A stretch of 64,000 nucleotides of DNA from Numida meleagris (GCF_002078875.1 NC_034424.1:8163586-8227585); one strand, 5' to 3'. Shown: positions 35,801 through 48,065, counted from the first letter of the stretch. Program-made: numbers and translations. Notes: generated by a model not told the origin, from the letters alone.

Positions 35801-38800
35801 GTAGGCATTTGATATTTGTTGTTTTCAGTAAAGCTGTAGATTACAAATCCAGATTTTCATAAGTAATGTTTGTCTGAATTTAAGAGTAATATTGTTATAA
35901 TACATTTGATTATCTCTTTAAAGCAGCAAAATGCTTTAAAATGAGAGAAGACAGAGTATAGCCTGTTCTTAAAAAAAAAAAAAAAAAAAAAAATCAATGC
36001 TTTAGAAAGTCTACAATTATTAAATTATTTTACATTATTTGTTATTATGAGATTCTTTATTCTAAAAATAACACATCCTTTTTTCCTTAGGCCTCAACTC
36101 CCGCCTCCCACAGCACAAAGGATTCTGGAGTTGGTTTACAGTGTCCTGGCACATCCCCACCCAGAAGAGGGTGTAGTCAGGTCAGGAAGGAAGACTTACC
36201 CAGGTCAAGAGGGTGCTGGGTTTATTCACCAGTCAGAACCAGGTTGTACAAAACCGATCCTGATAAAGGTGAGTCGGTCTCATGGTCTCAGAGTGTGGAG
36301 GAGCCTAGTAAACACGCGTTTGCTTAGAGTTCCTAGTGAATATTTCTGATACGTATGAGCAAATTATAAATATTTATTTCTGAATTTGCTGTAACAAACT
36401 GTGCTGAAAGTAAATGTTTGTGTATATACACTGTGTATTACTTTGAAGCGTGCAGTTCAAAAAATCTTTCTTACAAAAGTGAATAAAAAGAACTTTTTTG
36501 TGTGTATAAAGCTAGAAGAACAAAAGAAGATGGTGAAGGAAATGAGGAAGCTCGTGCTCACAAAGACCCACCCTTTGTACCACCACCTGGTGCAGTTATC
36601 TATACAGTCCTCCCAGATGGAGCTCCTCTACCCCACGGAACTGTGGCTTATGGCCCTCCTCCTGCAGCTGCAAACGGAGCTTCAGTTGCTCCTGGATCTG
36701 TTATCTATGGCCCGCCTCCTGTGGGAGCCCAGGTTGTTTATGGCCTTCTTCCTCCGAACTTTACTGTCCCACTCATTCCTTTTGGAGAGCTTCACTGCAA
36801 CGTACCCAAACATCGTGACTTGGTAAGATACAGAGTAGTAGGGTTACGAACAGATTAAGAGCATCCTTTACTATATGCTCTTTCAAAGGAAGGAAGAAAA
36901 AGAAATCTCACTTCTACAGATTAAAATTCGAGTTTTTTAAAAAGTAGTCTTGTGGCAAGATTCTGGATCTCCAAGAGCTTGCTGATAAGATAACTATCTT
37001 CAGTGTTAGTGGTCTGGTCTCTGCTATCTGTAGCTGCTTATGTGTTCTGGAGCACTGAAATAGAAAAACGGAACAATGAGTCTTAATTCTGCTGTCCTGT
37101 GTAGGAGAGTGAACTCTCAAGGTTAGAAGACACTGTGCATCATTTAAAGTCTCGGAAACACAGAGATAAATGGTCAGGGGCAGCTGAGCATAAACGCAAG
37201 AATGAAATGGAAAAATTGCATCAAGACATAGAAGATCTTCTGCATGAAAGAGAAGAGCTGGAACATGAAGTAGCAGAGCTACAAAGAGCAGCTCAAAAAC
37301 GTAACAAACGCAAGTAAGAATATCACACTAGTTTTGTTGAAGCATGTGGAAATATCTAAAACTTCTTCCACTGAATATAGATTTTGACATATTATAATGA
37401 ATGTCCTTATTGATCTGTTACATGCATTATAAAAGCTTCAAGATGCTTCTGAGCCTCTGACATTCTGTAGTTTAATTCACTGTTTTTCTTCCTGGGCTTT
37501 TAGTGACTTTATTGAAGGGTACACTGAAAACTTAATGGCAGAACTACAATTAGAAAAATCTCTTAAACATCATGAAGATATTGCAGATGAAATTGAATGT
37601 ATAGAGAAGACTCTTCTGAAACGCCGAGCAGAGCTTAGAGAGGCAGACAGGCTTCTCTCAGAAGCTGAAGTGGAACTTGAGAGCACCCGGGGAAAGGTAA
37701 GGAAAGCCCATAACTAAGTGCAGAAGGATTTCTGTGTTATGTTGATTGTTTTAGGCTGAAGGTGTTTACTTTTTTGTCTAAGCGGTTTATTTTTACGTGG
37801 ATAACCTGCAGCCTTTTAAAAATGCTTCTGTTTGAAAATAAGCCCTGAGATAACCTGTGCTAAAAGAAACTGTTTTGGTCCTTGTCAAAGAGGAGGAAGC
37901 TTTCCTCTTCTGGGGCAAGAGAATAATATTCAAGTAAGGAGGAGGTCATTTTTGGACAGCTAACCTGCAGGTTATAGATGTTGAAAGGGTAAGGTGGGAT
38001 TGTGTTGTCTCAATAATCTTCAATTTTTGCTCTAGACTAAAGACACTATTCAAAAGTACAATCATGCCAAACAGCATTTGTCCCGTACTGAAACTGAGGC
38101 AGAGGAGCTAGAGCGAAGGGCTCAGGAAATGGCCACTAAACTTGTGAAAGCAGATCAGCAATTAAGGTACACTGTTCTTGTGAATTAGTATCAAATGGGG
38201 AAGAAGAGAACAAGATTCTTTTGAATATCAAGATACTGCTTTTGGAGTGGGGAAGCTGTTAAAATACTAATATGTAAGGGCATAAATGCTTCTGTAGATC
38301 ATTACAGGCAGATACAAGGGATTTAGAACAGCATAAGAAGGAACAAGAAGGTATTTTGAAGGAAATCAACAAAATGGTGTCTGCAAGAGACTCCGAGTTC
38401 CAGTCATTAAACCAGAAAATAGAAATGCTGACTGAAAGGTAAGTCTATCTTACATTACCTTAAACAAATGTCTTTCTCTAATAAGTATGCCTAATGTACT
38501 TAGCTGTGCACGTCCCTGCTCATTGCAGAGGAGTTGGAATAGGTGACCTTTAAAGGTCCCTTCCAATCTAAGGATTCTATGATTCTATTCTTGTTTCTTC
38601 TGAACCGTGCCTTTATCTTCCCTTTAAGTCTTCAGAAGCTTCAAGGAGATATTCAAGTTGCAGAAGATAATGAAGGACATCACCTCCAAGTCCTCAGAGA
38701 AGCAGAAGACATTCTTCAAGTCAAGAAAACTGAACTGGAAAGACTGAAAAATCAGGTAAGGCGCATCTGGTTAACTCAGGTGTGTCAGTTTAATTGTTGT

Positions 38801-41800
38801 AATGTAACTGGGGATTGTGAAGTGTCTTCTGTTCCAAGCTGCCTTGCCTGAATAATCTAATTCTTAATTCTGTAATTTTTTGTTACTGTTGATAGTTTCG
38901 ATTACTGTTTGGTTGTTTTTGATTTTTTTTGGGGGGGTGAGGGGAGTGTTTTGGTTTTTGGACTTGTGATAGGTTTGACCCCAACCTTAGCAGCATTTCT
39001 GGGTAATATTATTGCAGAGTTCTCTATGTTCTTATTGCACTTGAGAATAAGAAGCTTAAGTACCTCTGAGGTACAGGGCTGCACTGCCCAGATCAAAACT
39101 CAGTTATCAGTACCAGCTCTTCTACAGCAGCCTGGCAAATGGAGCTCTTTGCTCTGATGGAATTCTTATGCAAATTGCAATTCAAGTAAATCTGTAAGAC
39201 TGGGAACAGTATTGCAGTTATTTCTTGTATGTGTGTAGCTACAAAACTAAAAGCGTCCAGATGTGGTGGTGTTAAATTTTTATATTGTAGGTTACTGCTC
39301 AGCAACAAGAGCTGTTGTTTCTGGAGCAGCAGTTAAGTCAAAGAAAAGAGCAGCTCCGTGTCCTTCAGGACTGTATTGCTCAAAAGAAAGGTGACCTCAA
39401 AGAAGCTCTTCGAGACGGGGAGGCTGAAGCAAAGGAAAAACAGCGCCAAATAAAAGTAACTTTTCCAAATTAGTTTTCAATTCATCACATCTCTGAAGAA
39501 CGGCAAAAGAATAGAAATATAAAAACATCACAACATTTCCCCAAAAACAGTTTTTGCTTTCTGCATCCTCCCCAGATCTGAAAAACAGAACAAGCGAGTT
39601 TATGACTTTGTGCCTAAGGGGTTGGACCAGGTCTATAAGAAACAGAACTTCTCTTGTTTCTGGGTAATACAGAATTGATCCCTTGAGAACAAAATTACAT
39701 TAAATAAGTCTCCAAAGGTCTTACTGTTGTTGAGGCAAGCAGCTTCTAAAGCAAATCAGTCTGATCAGTGTGCTTAAAATGCAGCACCACTGGTGTAAGT
39801 CAGCTGTCTGTCTCCTCCATTCCTGCATTCCTGTTTGGTTGCTCAGAAAGGAAGCTATACTTTCTTGTGGAAGAAAGACTTTATTACATTCATACACTCA
39901 GCACTGAAATAAAAGCAAAGAATCAAAATTAACAGCATTGTTTTTGTTGTTCTGTGTTGGTTTTTTAACCTCTGGAGACACTTGTTCTGGCTCTGTGTTC
40001 TAAGGCCTACCTATTCACTTGAATGATGCTGTGGGTCAAAGTCTTCATGGAGATTAGTACTTTAAATTGTCAACAAGCAAGGCTTTACCCTAAATGTTAC
40101 ATAATTTTTTGTTTACAGCATTAGCTGTATTCTGGACAGTTTAATGCTAGAATTTAGAGTTGACAGTAGACTTCTCACATTTTTATAAACATTTAAAAAT
40201 TATTAAAGGAAAAATAAATGGCAAATAATGACATACATTTTAACACTGTTTTTTCCACAGGAAATAAAGCTGCTTCTGGAAGATCTTAACGCTGAGAGAA
40301 GAGAACTGGATGTCCAAATTGATGAGAAAAGGGCACAGCTTTCCTTCATAAAGAAGGATATTGGAAAAGAGGAAGAAAATCTTCAAAGAATACTTGGGCA
40401 AATAAACAAGCATAAGCTAGGTAGGTATTATTCTGTGCAGACTGAAAATAAATACGCTCTGAGGTGGCAGTTGTACATCTGTACACTGATCTTTTCTTCA
40501 GTCTCTTTAAATATTGTGAATGATTGCAGAGAAAGCATTCCCTAAAGCTCTCCTAGTTAGAGACTCAGACTCCAGCACAGAGCTGACTGCTCACCTTCTG
40601 CTTGAGTTGAGGCAGTGCTTAGTGCTGCTTTTGTGTTAGTGCTGTGTGATGGAGCTGCTGCTTGTGGCACGTTCACATCTGGATTTGAGGAGGAATTGGA
40701 GGGGTACCCTTCTGGCAGTTGTATCCTGTCAGATCATGGGAAGTGTAATGAGCAGCAGCTTACAAACCTGCACTTCTGAAAAAAATTGACTTCATTGTCT
40801 GCAAGTCAGATACTTGTGCCAGAATAACTCCCTAGGAAAATAGGAAAGAGGAGACACAGGAACCTGCAACTTTCTAGTAGAACATCTTCAGGTGTAACAA
40901 GTGGTGTGTCTGACACATCAACTGAAAACGTGAGTGGGCTTTCCAGGGATTAGTTCAGCATTGTTTCACTCCCCCCCTCCACCCCACCCCAAAGTCCTTT
41001 TAGAAAATAGAATGTATTTAATGTGCTTTTTAATAACCTTTGATTTCTTTCATCTTATTAGAACTGAAACACGTTCTGGAAATGCTGGAGATTGAAAATA
41101 ATGAACTTCAGGGTTTGAAACTACAACATGATCAAAAGGTCAATGAACTGGAGAAGACTCAGGTTGCAGTTCTAGAAGTAAGTATTTATTTTACAGCTAT
41201 TGTAAGTAATGTAGAAAGAAGAGAGATGCATTTTCTGTGATTCTGTTAAGATCTGAGTGATGGTCTCTGTACTCTCAAGTCACAGTACCATAGCCTGCAT
41301 ATATCTGTGAATGAAAGGTTTTAAAACTGCTGCAGATAAATGTGTGAACTTATTCTTTTTCACCACGTATGTAGCTCATAATTTTTCTTTCCCAGGAGAA
41401 GTTAAAATTGGAGAATGTTCAGAGATTATTTCAGTGTCAGCAAGGGGAAGTAGATTGGCAGGAACAACTGCTTCAGAAGGACCGTCAGGAAAATGAACAT
41501 CTGGTTTCTCAAATGCGCGCTCTGCAAAATAATATTGAGTCTCTGAATAAGGAAAAGCAAAAGCTTGAAGAGGACTGTCAGAGTTTGGAGAAGAAGCTGT
41601 CACAAACCAGAAGGTGGGAGCAGGGAGACACTTCCTGCAAACATGATAAGTGATGGGAAATGTCTTGAATTATAGCTTATCATAATTAAAACACAGCTGT
41701 AACTCCGATACTATAGAATGTCCTTTCTTACTCTCTGTGGAGGCTTTAATTTAGGCATGTCTACAGTATGTCTGTAGCAGAATTAGGGAAAATATGCAGC

Positions 41801-44800
41801 AAGCAAAGCCACTGCATACAGCGGTGTTTCTCATGGGCATGCACTGAGAAATGTTATGAGAAGTGAAATGTTTAGCCTTGGAATGAGAGAGCGCTGGTGT
41901 TCGTCTGGCTGCTAGGTAGCATCCCCCTGAGCTGGAAACAAACTACTGAAGTGCAGCTGCTTTGAGTCTGCACCGTGTACCTCCAACAACACCAATCTGC
42001 ATTCACGTTTCACAGAGACTTGACTGCTACTGAAGATAGCATCGGAACCATGTTGTCCAACGTAGAAAAAATGGAACTGGATATTAAAAACCTGCAGCAG
42101 GAGGTAGATGTACTGCATAAACAAAAAAAGTCACTGAATGGAGAGATCACTGTTGTACAAAAAGACCTTCAAGGTAAAGATGAAACTTTAGTTTTTAAGC
42201 TGTAATGTAGATTAAAAGATACAGTTTGTGTAACAACTGTATGATGTTTAAATTATCAGTATGATCAAATCTTCAAAAGTAAACTATTGGCAGAAATACT
42301 TAATGTGTCAAGAAGATGGAAACCTTAAAAACTTTTCTATGTTTATTCATTTACAAGAAGCTTCAGCTGCACAGTTATTTCATTGATTGCTGACTGAAAA
42401 TGTCTTTCACCAAATATTTTTCTAGAAAAAAAGAAGGAACTAGAGGTGGTGCAAGGAGAATTAAATGAGTCCAGGCAGCAGCTTCAGCTGGCGGAACAGG
42501 TTGGTTTGGGTCAGTGCAGGTGGTTTTAACACAGTGAGTAAATGGATGCACACAATCAAGGGATAATTTTTATCACTACTGTCAGTCCATCACCTGTTTC
42601 TTCATCTAAGCACACTGTCTCAAAATCAGATCCTTTGCAGAGCTAATGAACAATGGCTGGTTAATTTCTTTGTTCTTGCTGGGTTTGGAGTGATTAGGAC
42701 TACAACAGGCACCTCAACAGATAATTTGCTTTCTTTTCTTCTTTAGAATGTCATGTTGGTCCTAGTCAGGTTGTTAATACCAAACGCAGCTACTGGGATG
42801 TCAGAGTACATCCCTCAGGTGGGGTGAGTTGGTGGGTGTTTTTTTTTTTTATCTCCTTACTTACGCATCTTCTAGCGTTTTACCTGCTGATTCCTGTCCT
42901 GTTAATTCACTCGAGCTGGTTTAGAAAGGAGGTAGTCTTCAATGTGGAAGCCTTTTTAGTCAGACACCTGTTACTTTTACCAGCTAGTTATGTCAATTAA
43001 TCTTCTGTTTTATCTTTCAGAATTTGAAAGATAATACAAAGCACCAGGAAGAGCTGCTTAGAGAGCAGGCAACCCTGAAAGAAGATATCTTAAAATCCTT
43101 AAGGAAATGTAAGGATTACCAAGAGAGACAGAAGAAGAGAGAGAACCATTTGCAGCAGCTCCAGAAAGAGATTGAAGAGAAAGAAACAATACTGGCCAAA
43201 CAAGAAGCGGTAAATAACCGGGTACTTGTTGAACTTTTGCCTGGCCTCTAAAAATAATGCAGGCAGAAGAGCTTTGGGTGCAAGTTTACAAATAATATGC
43301 AGTATTTAAAAACATGAAGCATCGCTTCAAGAGGAGTAGCAGTAAGAAAAGCTTCAGCATTCAGTTATGTCTTACTGAAAGCCAGCCTCCCAGCAAAGGG
43401 CTCTTCCTTCTTGGCAGGGTCATTGTGTGCAGAACTGAGTGCAAGAAGGGCTGGTGTAGTAGAAGGCACAGTGCAGTGCTGTGTGAAGGCTGCTGCTGTG
43501 CTGGTGACTTGGGTGAGGACGTGGACTGGCACAGATGATTCTCTGTAGTTTCTGTTTGTCAGCTGCCAAAATAGAGCAGCTGGATCTAGTTTGGAGAACT
43601 CCTTCCCAGAATTTTAGTATGTCGTGGGAGATGAGCAAACAGTGAGAGGTACCTGAACTGATAACGTGGATTTCAAATAAAACTGACCAAAACCAGAGTG
43701 TTCCAGAATTCAAAAACTAAGCAGCAGGAGATTCAGGATTCTTTTATCTCAAAGCTTACTTTTATTTTTAGTGGTTTACTATTTGCAGCTAGTTCTTGCT
43801 CTTCTAGTGCACTTCTGTGCAAGACCGTCAGCTGTTTGTGGAAATTACCTTAAGTGGTTTCAAAAAAGCATTAACCAAAAGAAAAACCAAGGAACTGTTC
43901 CGATGTTCTGAAATTAAGGAGGAAACATGAGGAACGCTTTTGTTTGGACTGAGTACTAGAGCGCATTTCTTCTTTCAGATTTCTGCTGCTTTAACTTCTA
44001 CAATGTTGTTTGGTGATGGTATTTGTTCTTATTGAGTTGCTCTGAGTTCAGCTGTACCAATTACAACTTTTATTTGTTTTTGGTAGATCCTTTATAACCT
44101 CAAGCAAAATGCAGAACATGAAGGAAAAAAACTGGAAGAAAATACTGCTAAACTCAAAGAACAGAAACTGCTTTTGGAAAAGGAACTAATGGATCAACAA
44201 GAGAAACTGGAACAGGCAGTAGCAAAAGTAAGGCTGACAGAAGAAAACAAGAGGAGGCTGGAAAAAGAAGCATCTCAATTTGCAGCGCTCGAAGAAACTA
44301 TCAGAAAAAGCAGTAAGATCTATCGCACAAATAAGTTTATCGGTACAGTCTGGGGGCTCTAAGTCTAGGGAAACCAACCAGTAATTCTGTTAATCTCACT
44401 TGGATTGTAATTCAGCACTTCAGTTGACTCTTGATCGTTAAATTCAAGCTGCCTTCAGAATTTCAGTTCTTTGAGCCAATGGTTTCTGTCACCTCTCACC
44501 TTGTGCCAGTGTCAGATAAACATTACTCAGCAGAATAGTTTGAAAATATCTAATGTCTGAAGTGTGCCAGGGTATTGACATTTCTGCTAATCAGTGTCAG
44601 TTTAAATATTGTTTGCAGAACATCAGATATCAGAAAAAGAACTACAGTTACAACAAAAAAATGGAGAAATTCAGTCTCTTCAAAAAGAATTGGAACTCTC
44701 CAAGTCTGAGCTAAACCATGTCCAGGGGCAGCTAGCGTCAGAGAGGAAAAAAGCTGAAAAACAAATCTGGAGCCTGAAAGAAGCGATGAAAAAGCAGAGG

Positions 44801-47103
44801 ACACAGCTTGAAAGAGAACTGCATGTAAGTCCTGACTGGAGGAGGGGAGAATGTTAGAGGTCTATGGTTATTTTTAAACAGAAAAATGATAGAATCCCCC
44901 TTTTTATTGCTGAGGAACAAAAGTCATGCGTTAACTTCGTGATTAGACAGATCTGCCAAGATCTGACAGAAGCAGCCAAACTCTGGTATTTCTAGACTGT
45001 GCTGCAAAGTATCTCTAGTTACTCTTATTTAATGCTGTTTCTGCATTTTTAACTTGAAGAAATTGTCTCATGTAGGCTGTCTTGATTCATTTTGTCAAGT
45101 GGGTACTCACGGTAAAAGGCAATCTTTTCTGCATTTCCCAAGGAACAAAAGCATGAAAATAACTGCCTGCAGAGTGATATAGCAGCTGCTGAACAAGTAG
45201 CGCAGAATAACCATGAACGAACCAAGCACCTCATTAAAGAGCTTGGCCAGATCCAGCAGGACTACGTGGATCTCCAAAACCAGGTATAACTGAGCACCCA
45301 AATAAAGGCAGTCAGGAAAAGCGGTGCCTTCCAGACAGGCGCCTCATAGGCAAATTAACTTAATTTCGTAATTAGGGCTGGATCTGTTCAGAGAGCTTGT
45401 GATTTCTGATTTCAGTGGTCAAAATGTAAATTCTTCAGAAAGAAGACTTGTTCAGTTACACGGGCAATCCCTCTGGGTTGATGCGTTTGCGATATGACAG
45501 CAGAGGGGTGAGACTGCGTTTTATGTTGCAGGTTAAGGCTCAAGAAGACCTGGAAAGGAGACAAAGGGAGATAAAGAACACAGAAACATTGCTTAAAGTA
45601 GAGGTTGAAGATGAGATTAAGACAAGGTTTAAATCTTCAAGCCCATCTTCTCCAGAACTGGTGGAAGACTTGGAAGCATTTTCCGCAGTAAATAGAAGTC
45701 TGCAGTGTGAAACTGATAATTTAGAGGAGATGTTTTCATTTGCTGACGCTGACAGAAGGCTGTTCTCACTGGAAAAAAAGCTGGATTTTTCTCAAGTCTT
45801 TGTAATGGTAAAAAGCTTTCAGAAAGTCGCTGCTGCACGCTGCAGCTGAGCGTGTCCGTATCGGTAACGCTGAGCTGCTGAATGTGTTCTTGTTTCCAAC
45901 AGGATGAACAGTGGCGTGGAGAAGCTCTCCGAGAGAAACTGCAGCATCACGAAGATCGGCTGAAGGTGCCACATCTCTTACCCCTGCACAGATTTGTCTG
46001 CTAGGTCCCTTCCAAAAAGAGTTTGAACAAAACAGGCGTGTGGGAGATCCTTCTCCAGCTCTCACGTAGTCACTCCGTACATAACGACAAGCTGCAGAGT
46101 ATCTCTGGGGAATCTTGTTAGGTGGGAATAGTAAAAGAAATGCAGTTGCTGGGCTGTTACATCAAGGTGAACAATGTTAAAGAATTATAGTTGGATTTTT
46201 GAGTATGTTAGCATTCCATCACTTATGTAATATAAGAATCTACAGTTCACAGGCACTTGTGGCCATTTAGAGATGATGGCACAGTTTGGTTAGAGCTTAT
46301 CTGTTGTCCCTTTCAAGCAGGTAATGAGAGGTGCCATAGAAATACAGCTTATTTCTGACTTAAAGAGGTGAACTATTTAAAAATAAGTAGATTTGCAAAC
46401 CCATTGCCAGCTGCTTCTGATTTGAGAGATTCTAAGGGTACATCCTTTATGGCTTGGCCTCAGCTCTTCAGACTTCTTTAATGTAGTCTTCAAAATGACA
46501 CTAAGTGGATTCAAATAGAACTCACCATTTGTTCAGGCTCAGCTCCGGCGCTGCATGTCCAAGCAGGTCGACGTGTTAATCAGAGGAAAACAACAAACTC
46601 AAGGCACCCTTCACAGCCTGCAGCGGCAGCTGGACGCGCTGGATGACCTCGTCAGCAGCACTTCCTCAGATTCACAGTTCCTAGCTGAAAGTTCATCAAG
46701 TCTGGTATCTCTTCGTGATGCTCTGAATTTAACAAAAACACAGGTAATCCTCCAGTGCAATAATTCTGATTGTTTTTTTTGAAGTAATTTCAGCTCACTC
46801 GTAGTCTGTTATGCCCGTGCACCTTCCAACTGGAGGCACTGCAGGGTTTTCTGAAGGTGGGACAACCATTCTGTACTTAGTTGCTTTGCCAGTAGCTAAC
46901 TTGTGTGAAAAAGGTCGGTAGGCTTTCTTCTAAGACAAGTTTCTTTAGTCCATTTCTTCCTTCATGTCCTTAGCTCTTAAAGACAATAACTCATTACTCA
47001 GACCTGTGCTTTTTTCCAGGCTGCTCTGCCAGAACACGCACACTTCCCCAGCAGGCCGCCAGGCGTGTCAGCGCTGTCGCAGCCGTGGCGTTCCTGCTCC
47101 TGA
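17803..47103 (+). CDS. CNTRL: Centriolin (CEP110), complete coding region over 42 coding exons
   Basis: Centriolin is a large coiled-coil protein of the maternal centriole and midbody, required for the last step of cytokinesis. The model runs from ATG 17803 to TGA 47101-47103, 7,017 nt or 2,338 residues; human centriolin has about 2,325. All junctions are GT-AG and keep one frame. Layout: Ser/Pro-rich N-terminus (residues 1-113), LRRs with LRR cap (114-267), long coiled coil (267-1102), Pro-rich segment (1102-1311), second long coiled coil (1312 to about 2245) and a short C-terminus. Exon coordinates are given in the four block entries below. I chose ATG 17803 because MKKG plus the Ser/Pro-rich stretch matches the known N-terminus and it is the first AUG in this frame after the upstream acceptor at 17769. 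The final 27 residues (exon 43) are the least certain part. Confidence 0.96.
18607..18620 (+). repeat. (GT)7 microsatellite
   Basis: Seven GT units in CNTRL intron 3, next to other T-rich sequence. Likely length-polymorphic but otherwise unremarkable. Confidence 0.85.
18809..18824 (+). repeat. Poly(T) tract
   Basis: Sixteen consecutive T residues in CNTRL intron 3, followed by GGTTGTTG low-complexity sequence. Confidence 0.8.
26530..26880 (+). promoter_or_regulatory. Intragenic CpG island, possible alternative CNTRL promoter and first exon
   Basis: This is an isolated block of very high GC and CpG in intron 11, about 1.1 kb upstream of exon 12. It has a sense-orientation CCAAT box (GGCCAATCGCC near 26,655), an ETS-like CAGGAAGCGG just before it, and several GC-rich C-runs. 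It ends in AAAGCT followed by GTAAGT, a full consensus donor at 26881. Splicing to exon 12 (27911) would keep an mRNA whose first in-frame AUG is Met-551 of centriolin. A short upstream ORF (MLQLVLEAAGRSGGL) lies inside the putative exon. A link to CNTRL is inference; a divergent noncoding transcript is an alternative. Confidence 0.5.
29105..29124. repeat. Perfect 20-bp palindrome with central E-box
   Basis: CAGACTTCACGTGAAGTCTG is its own reverse complement and centres on the CACGTG E-box. It lies in CNTRL intron 13, outside any exon. It could be a dimer binding site or a chance sequence. Confidence 0.8.
30241..30258 (+). repeat. (CAT)6 microsatellite
   Basis: Six CAT units in CNTRL intron 14. 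On the opposite strand it reads as an ATG run, which creates a misleading poly-Met open frame. Confidence 0.85.
34837..34860. repeat. Perfect 24-bp palindrome in CNTRL intron 21
   Basis: The half site GTGAGCACTTAT is followed directly by its exact reverse complement, with no spacer and no mismatch. The flanking bases (T on both sides) do not extend the symmetry. A partial copy of the AT core (CTTATATA) follows immediately. Confidence 0.85.
35409..36822 (+). other. CNTRL: CNTRL exons 22-24: proline-rich linker
   Basis: Exons: 35409-35548, 36091-36268, 36512-36822. The segment starts with RRGYWYYMPPSQ and TKDSGVGL, then WVYSPVRTRLYK, and ends in a Pro/Gly/Tyr-rich tract with repeated YGPPP and FVPPPG-type motifs before LHCNVPKH. 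It separates the two coiled coils and is the most diverged internal part of the protein. Exon 24 uses a GTATAAAG acceptor with a poor pyrimidine tract, but only this site keeps the frame. Confidence 0.92.
35971..35993 (+). repeat. Poly(A) tract, 23 A
   Basis: The longest homopolymer seen in the window, in CNTRL intron 22. No retroposon body is visible upstream of it. Confidence 0.85.
37105..47103 (+). other. CNTRL: CNTRL exons 25-43: second coiled-coil block and C-terminus
   Basis: Exons: 37105-37313, 37504-37696, 38036-38166, 38298-38438, 38629-38755, 39291-39455, 40261-40420, 41062-41177, 41396-41613, 42016-42173, 42426-42499, 43021-43209, 44087-44312, 44619-44824, 45143-45283, 45532-45807, 45903-45965, 46537-46743, 47020-47103. 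Hallmarks are SLKHHEDIADEIECIEKTLL, RRAELREADRLL and, near the end, DEQWRGEALREKL, ending with a Ser-rich tail. The last exon (AALPEH...) shows no clear homology to mammalian centriolin, and an alternative last exon starting at 47449 is also in phase. Confidence 0.92.
38519..38590 (+). mobile_element. CR1 LINE 3' end in CNTRL intron 28
   Basis: The segment carries GAGTTGGAATAGGTGACCTT, then AAAGGTCCCTTCCAATC, and ends in a tandem ATTCTATG/ATTCTATT. This is the diagnostic CR1 3' terminus with its short tail repeat. It is a 5'-truncated copy of about 70 bp in sense orientation, ending about 40 bp upstream of exon 29. CR1 tails of this type are strong evidence for an avian or other sauropsid genome. 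Confidence 0.92.
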
Positions 47104-48065
47104 GAAATTTCTCAGTAAAGCACCAAAGGTAAGAGAGAACTTCACCCTAACTGGCACTAAATGCTGGTCTGTGTGTCTCGAATCTGGGGGGGCCATGGGC
47201 TGGAGTGACCAAGGGAAGAGCTGGGCCCAGCGCTGCTCCCAGACTGGTGATTTAGGACAAATGAAAGCATTCCTGTGCTTGGTGTCCTAGCAGTCAATGC
47301 TGTTTTGGCTCTTAGATGTGTATTTTCAAACAAATTGCTTGTAAACTTTCAAATGACACATGGAAATCACAGCTGTGTTGACTGACATATAAGCTACTTC
47401 CATTCATAATCTTAAAATAATACATACCCGATTTTAATAAATGTACAGGGCAACACTCAGAATTCACAGCTGGTTACATGAGGGCCTGTTACTTAATGAT
47501 TCAAAAACTAGTACTGCAAGAGCTGTCACGTGTCAGCGCTCGGCTGAGAGAAGAAAAGCATCACAGCCACCTCCAGCTCCTTCTGGGACCCTGGCAGCAG
47601 CAGGTGTTAGCAAATATCTCAGGACATGCAGAGCATCCGTGCAATTGTGAACGCTGCATGTGCTGAACAAGGCAGGGCAGGTCCCACCACACCAGCTTCT
47701 CCTGTTCACATGCAGAATCACTCATCTCCTTCTCTTTTAGCCAACAGCTGATCTGCACGTGCACTTGTGCTCCTTGAGACTGTGCCATCATCTTCCACTT
47801 CTGAAGCCTTCTACCTCACTGTTCTGCAAGCCTTTGCTATAAAGGTACTTACCAGCAATAACAAACAGCTCTGTACTGTGAAGTTTCTGTATGACTAAGG
47901 GAGTTTTATGTATATATGTTTATTTAAAAAAAATGGATTTAAGAGTGTCTAAAACTACTATTCTCATTGAACTGTGGCTATTTCTCTGTTTACATTTTCA
48001 AGAGTTGTCACTTAACATTCATGCATTTGAAAACATGTTAAATAAAACTATTTTTGAATACTTTC
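47104..48065 (+). other. CNTRL: CNTRL 3'UTR region
   Basis: Sequence after the CNTRL stop codon up to the distal poly(A) signal. It contains a good donor (AAAG then GTAAGA) at 47128/47129, 25 nt after the stop, and a possible acceptor at 47448, so a 3'UTR intron is possible. No other gene is visible; the 60-75 residue open frames near 47,440-47,800 occur on both strands and look random. Confidence 0.6.
48041..48046 (+). terminator. CNTRL: Probable CNTRL poly(A) signal
   Basis: Canonical AATAAA followed by T- and GT-rich sequence. A second AATAAA at 47436-47441 could give a shorter 3' end, but it sits right before a possible splice acceptor. Confidence 0.6.

Larger units (their letters stand above)
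18008..46536 (+). other. CNTRL: CNTRL introns 2-41, general content
   Basis: Introns range from about 95 bp (45808-45902) to about 2.1 kb (25823-27910). Besides the CpG island in intron 11, the CR1 end in intron 28, the palindromes in introns 13 and 21 and simple repeats listed separately, I see no additional gene, structural RNA or transposon. Most other short open frames here are extensions of exons into introns or chance. Confidence 0.7.

Noticed and set aside
39590..39640. Words resembling CR1 (GGGGTTGGACCAGGTCT) in CNTRL intron 30
   Set aside because: Too short, with no continuation into the diagnostic CR1 3' end; treated as coincidence or unrecognisably old.
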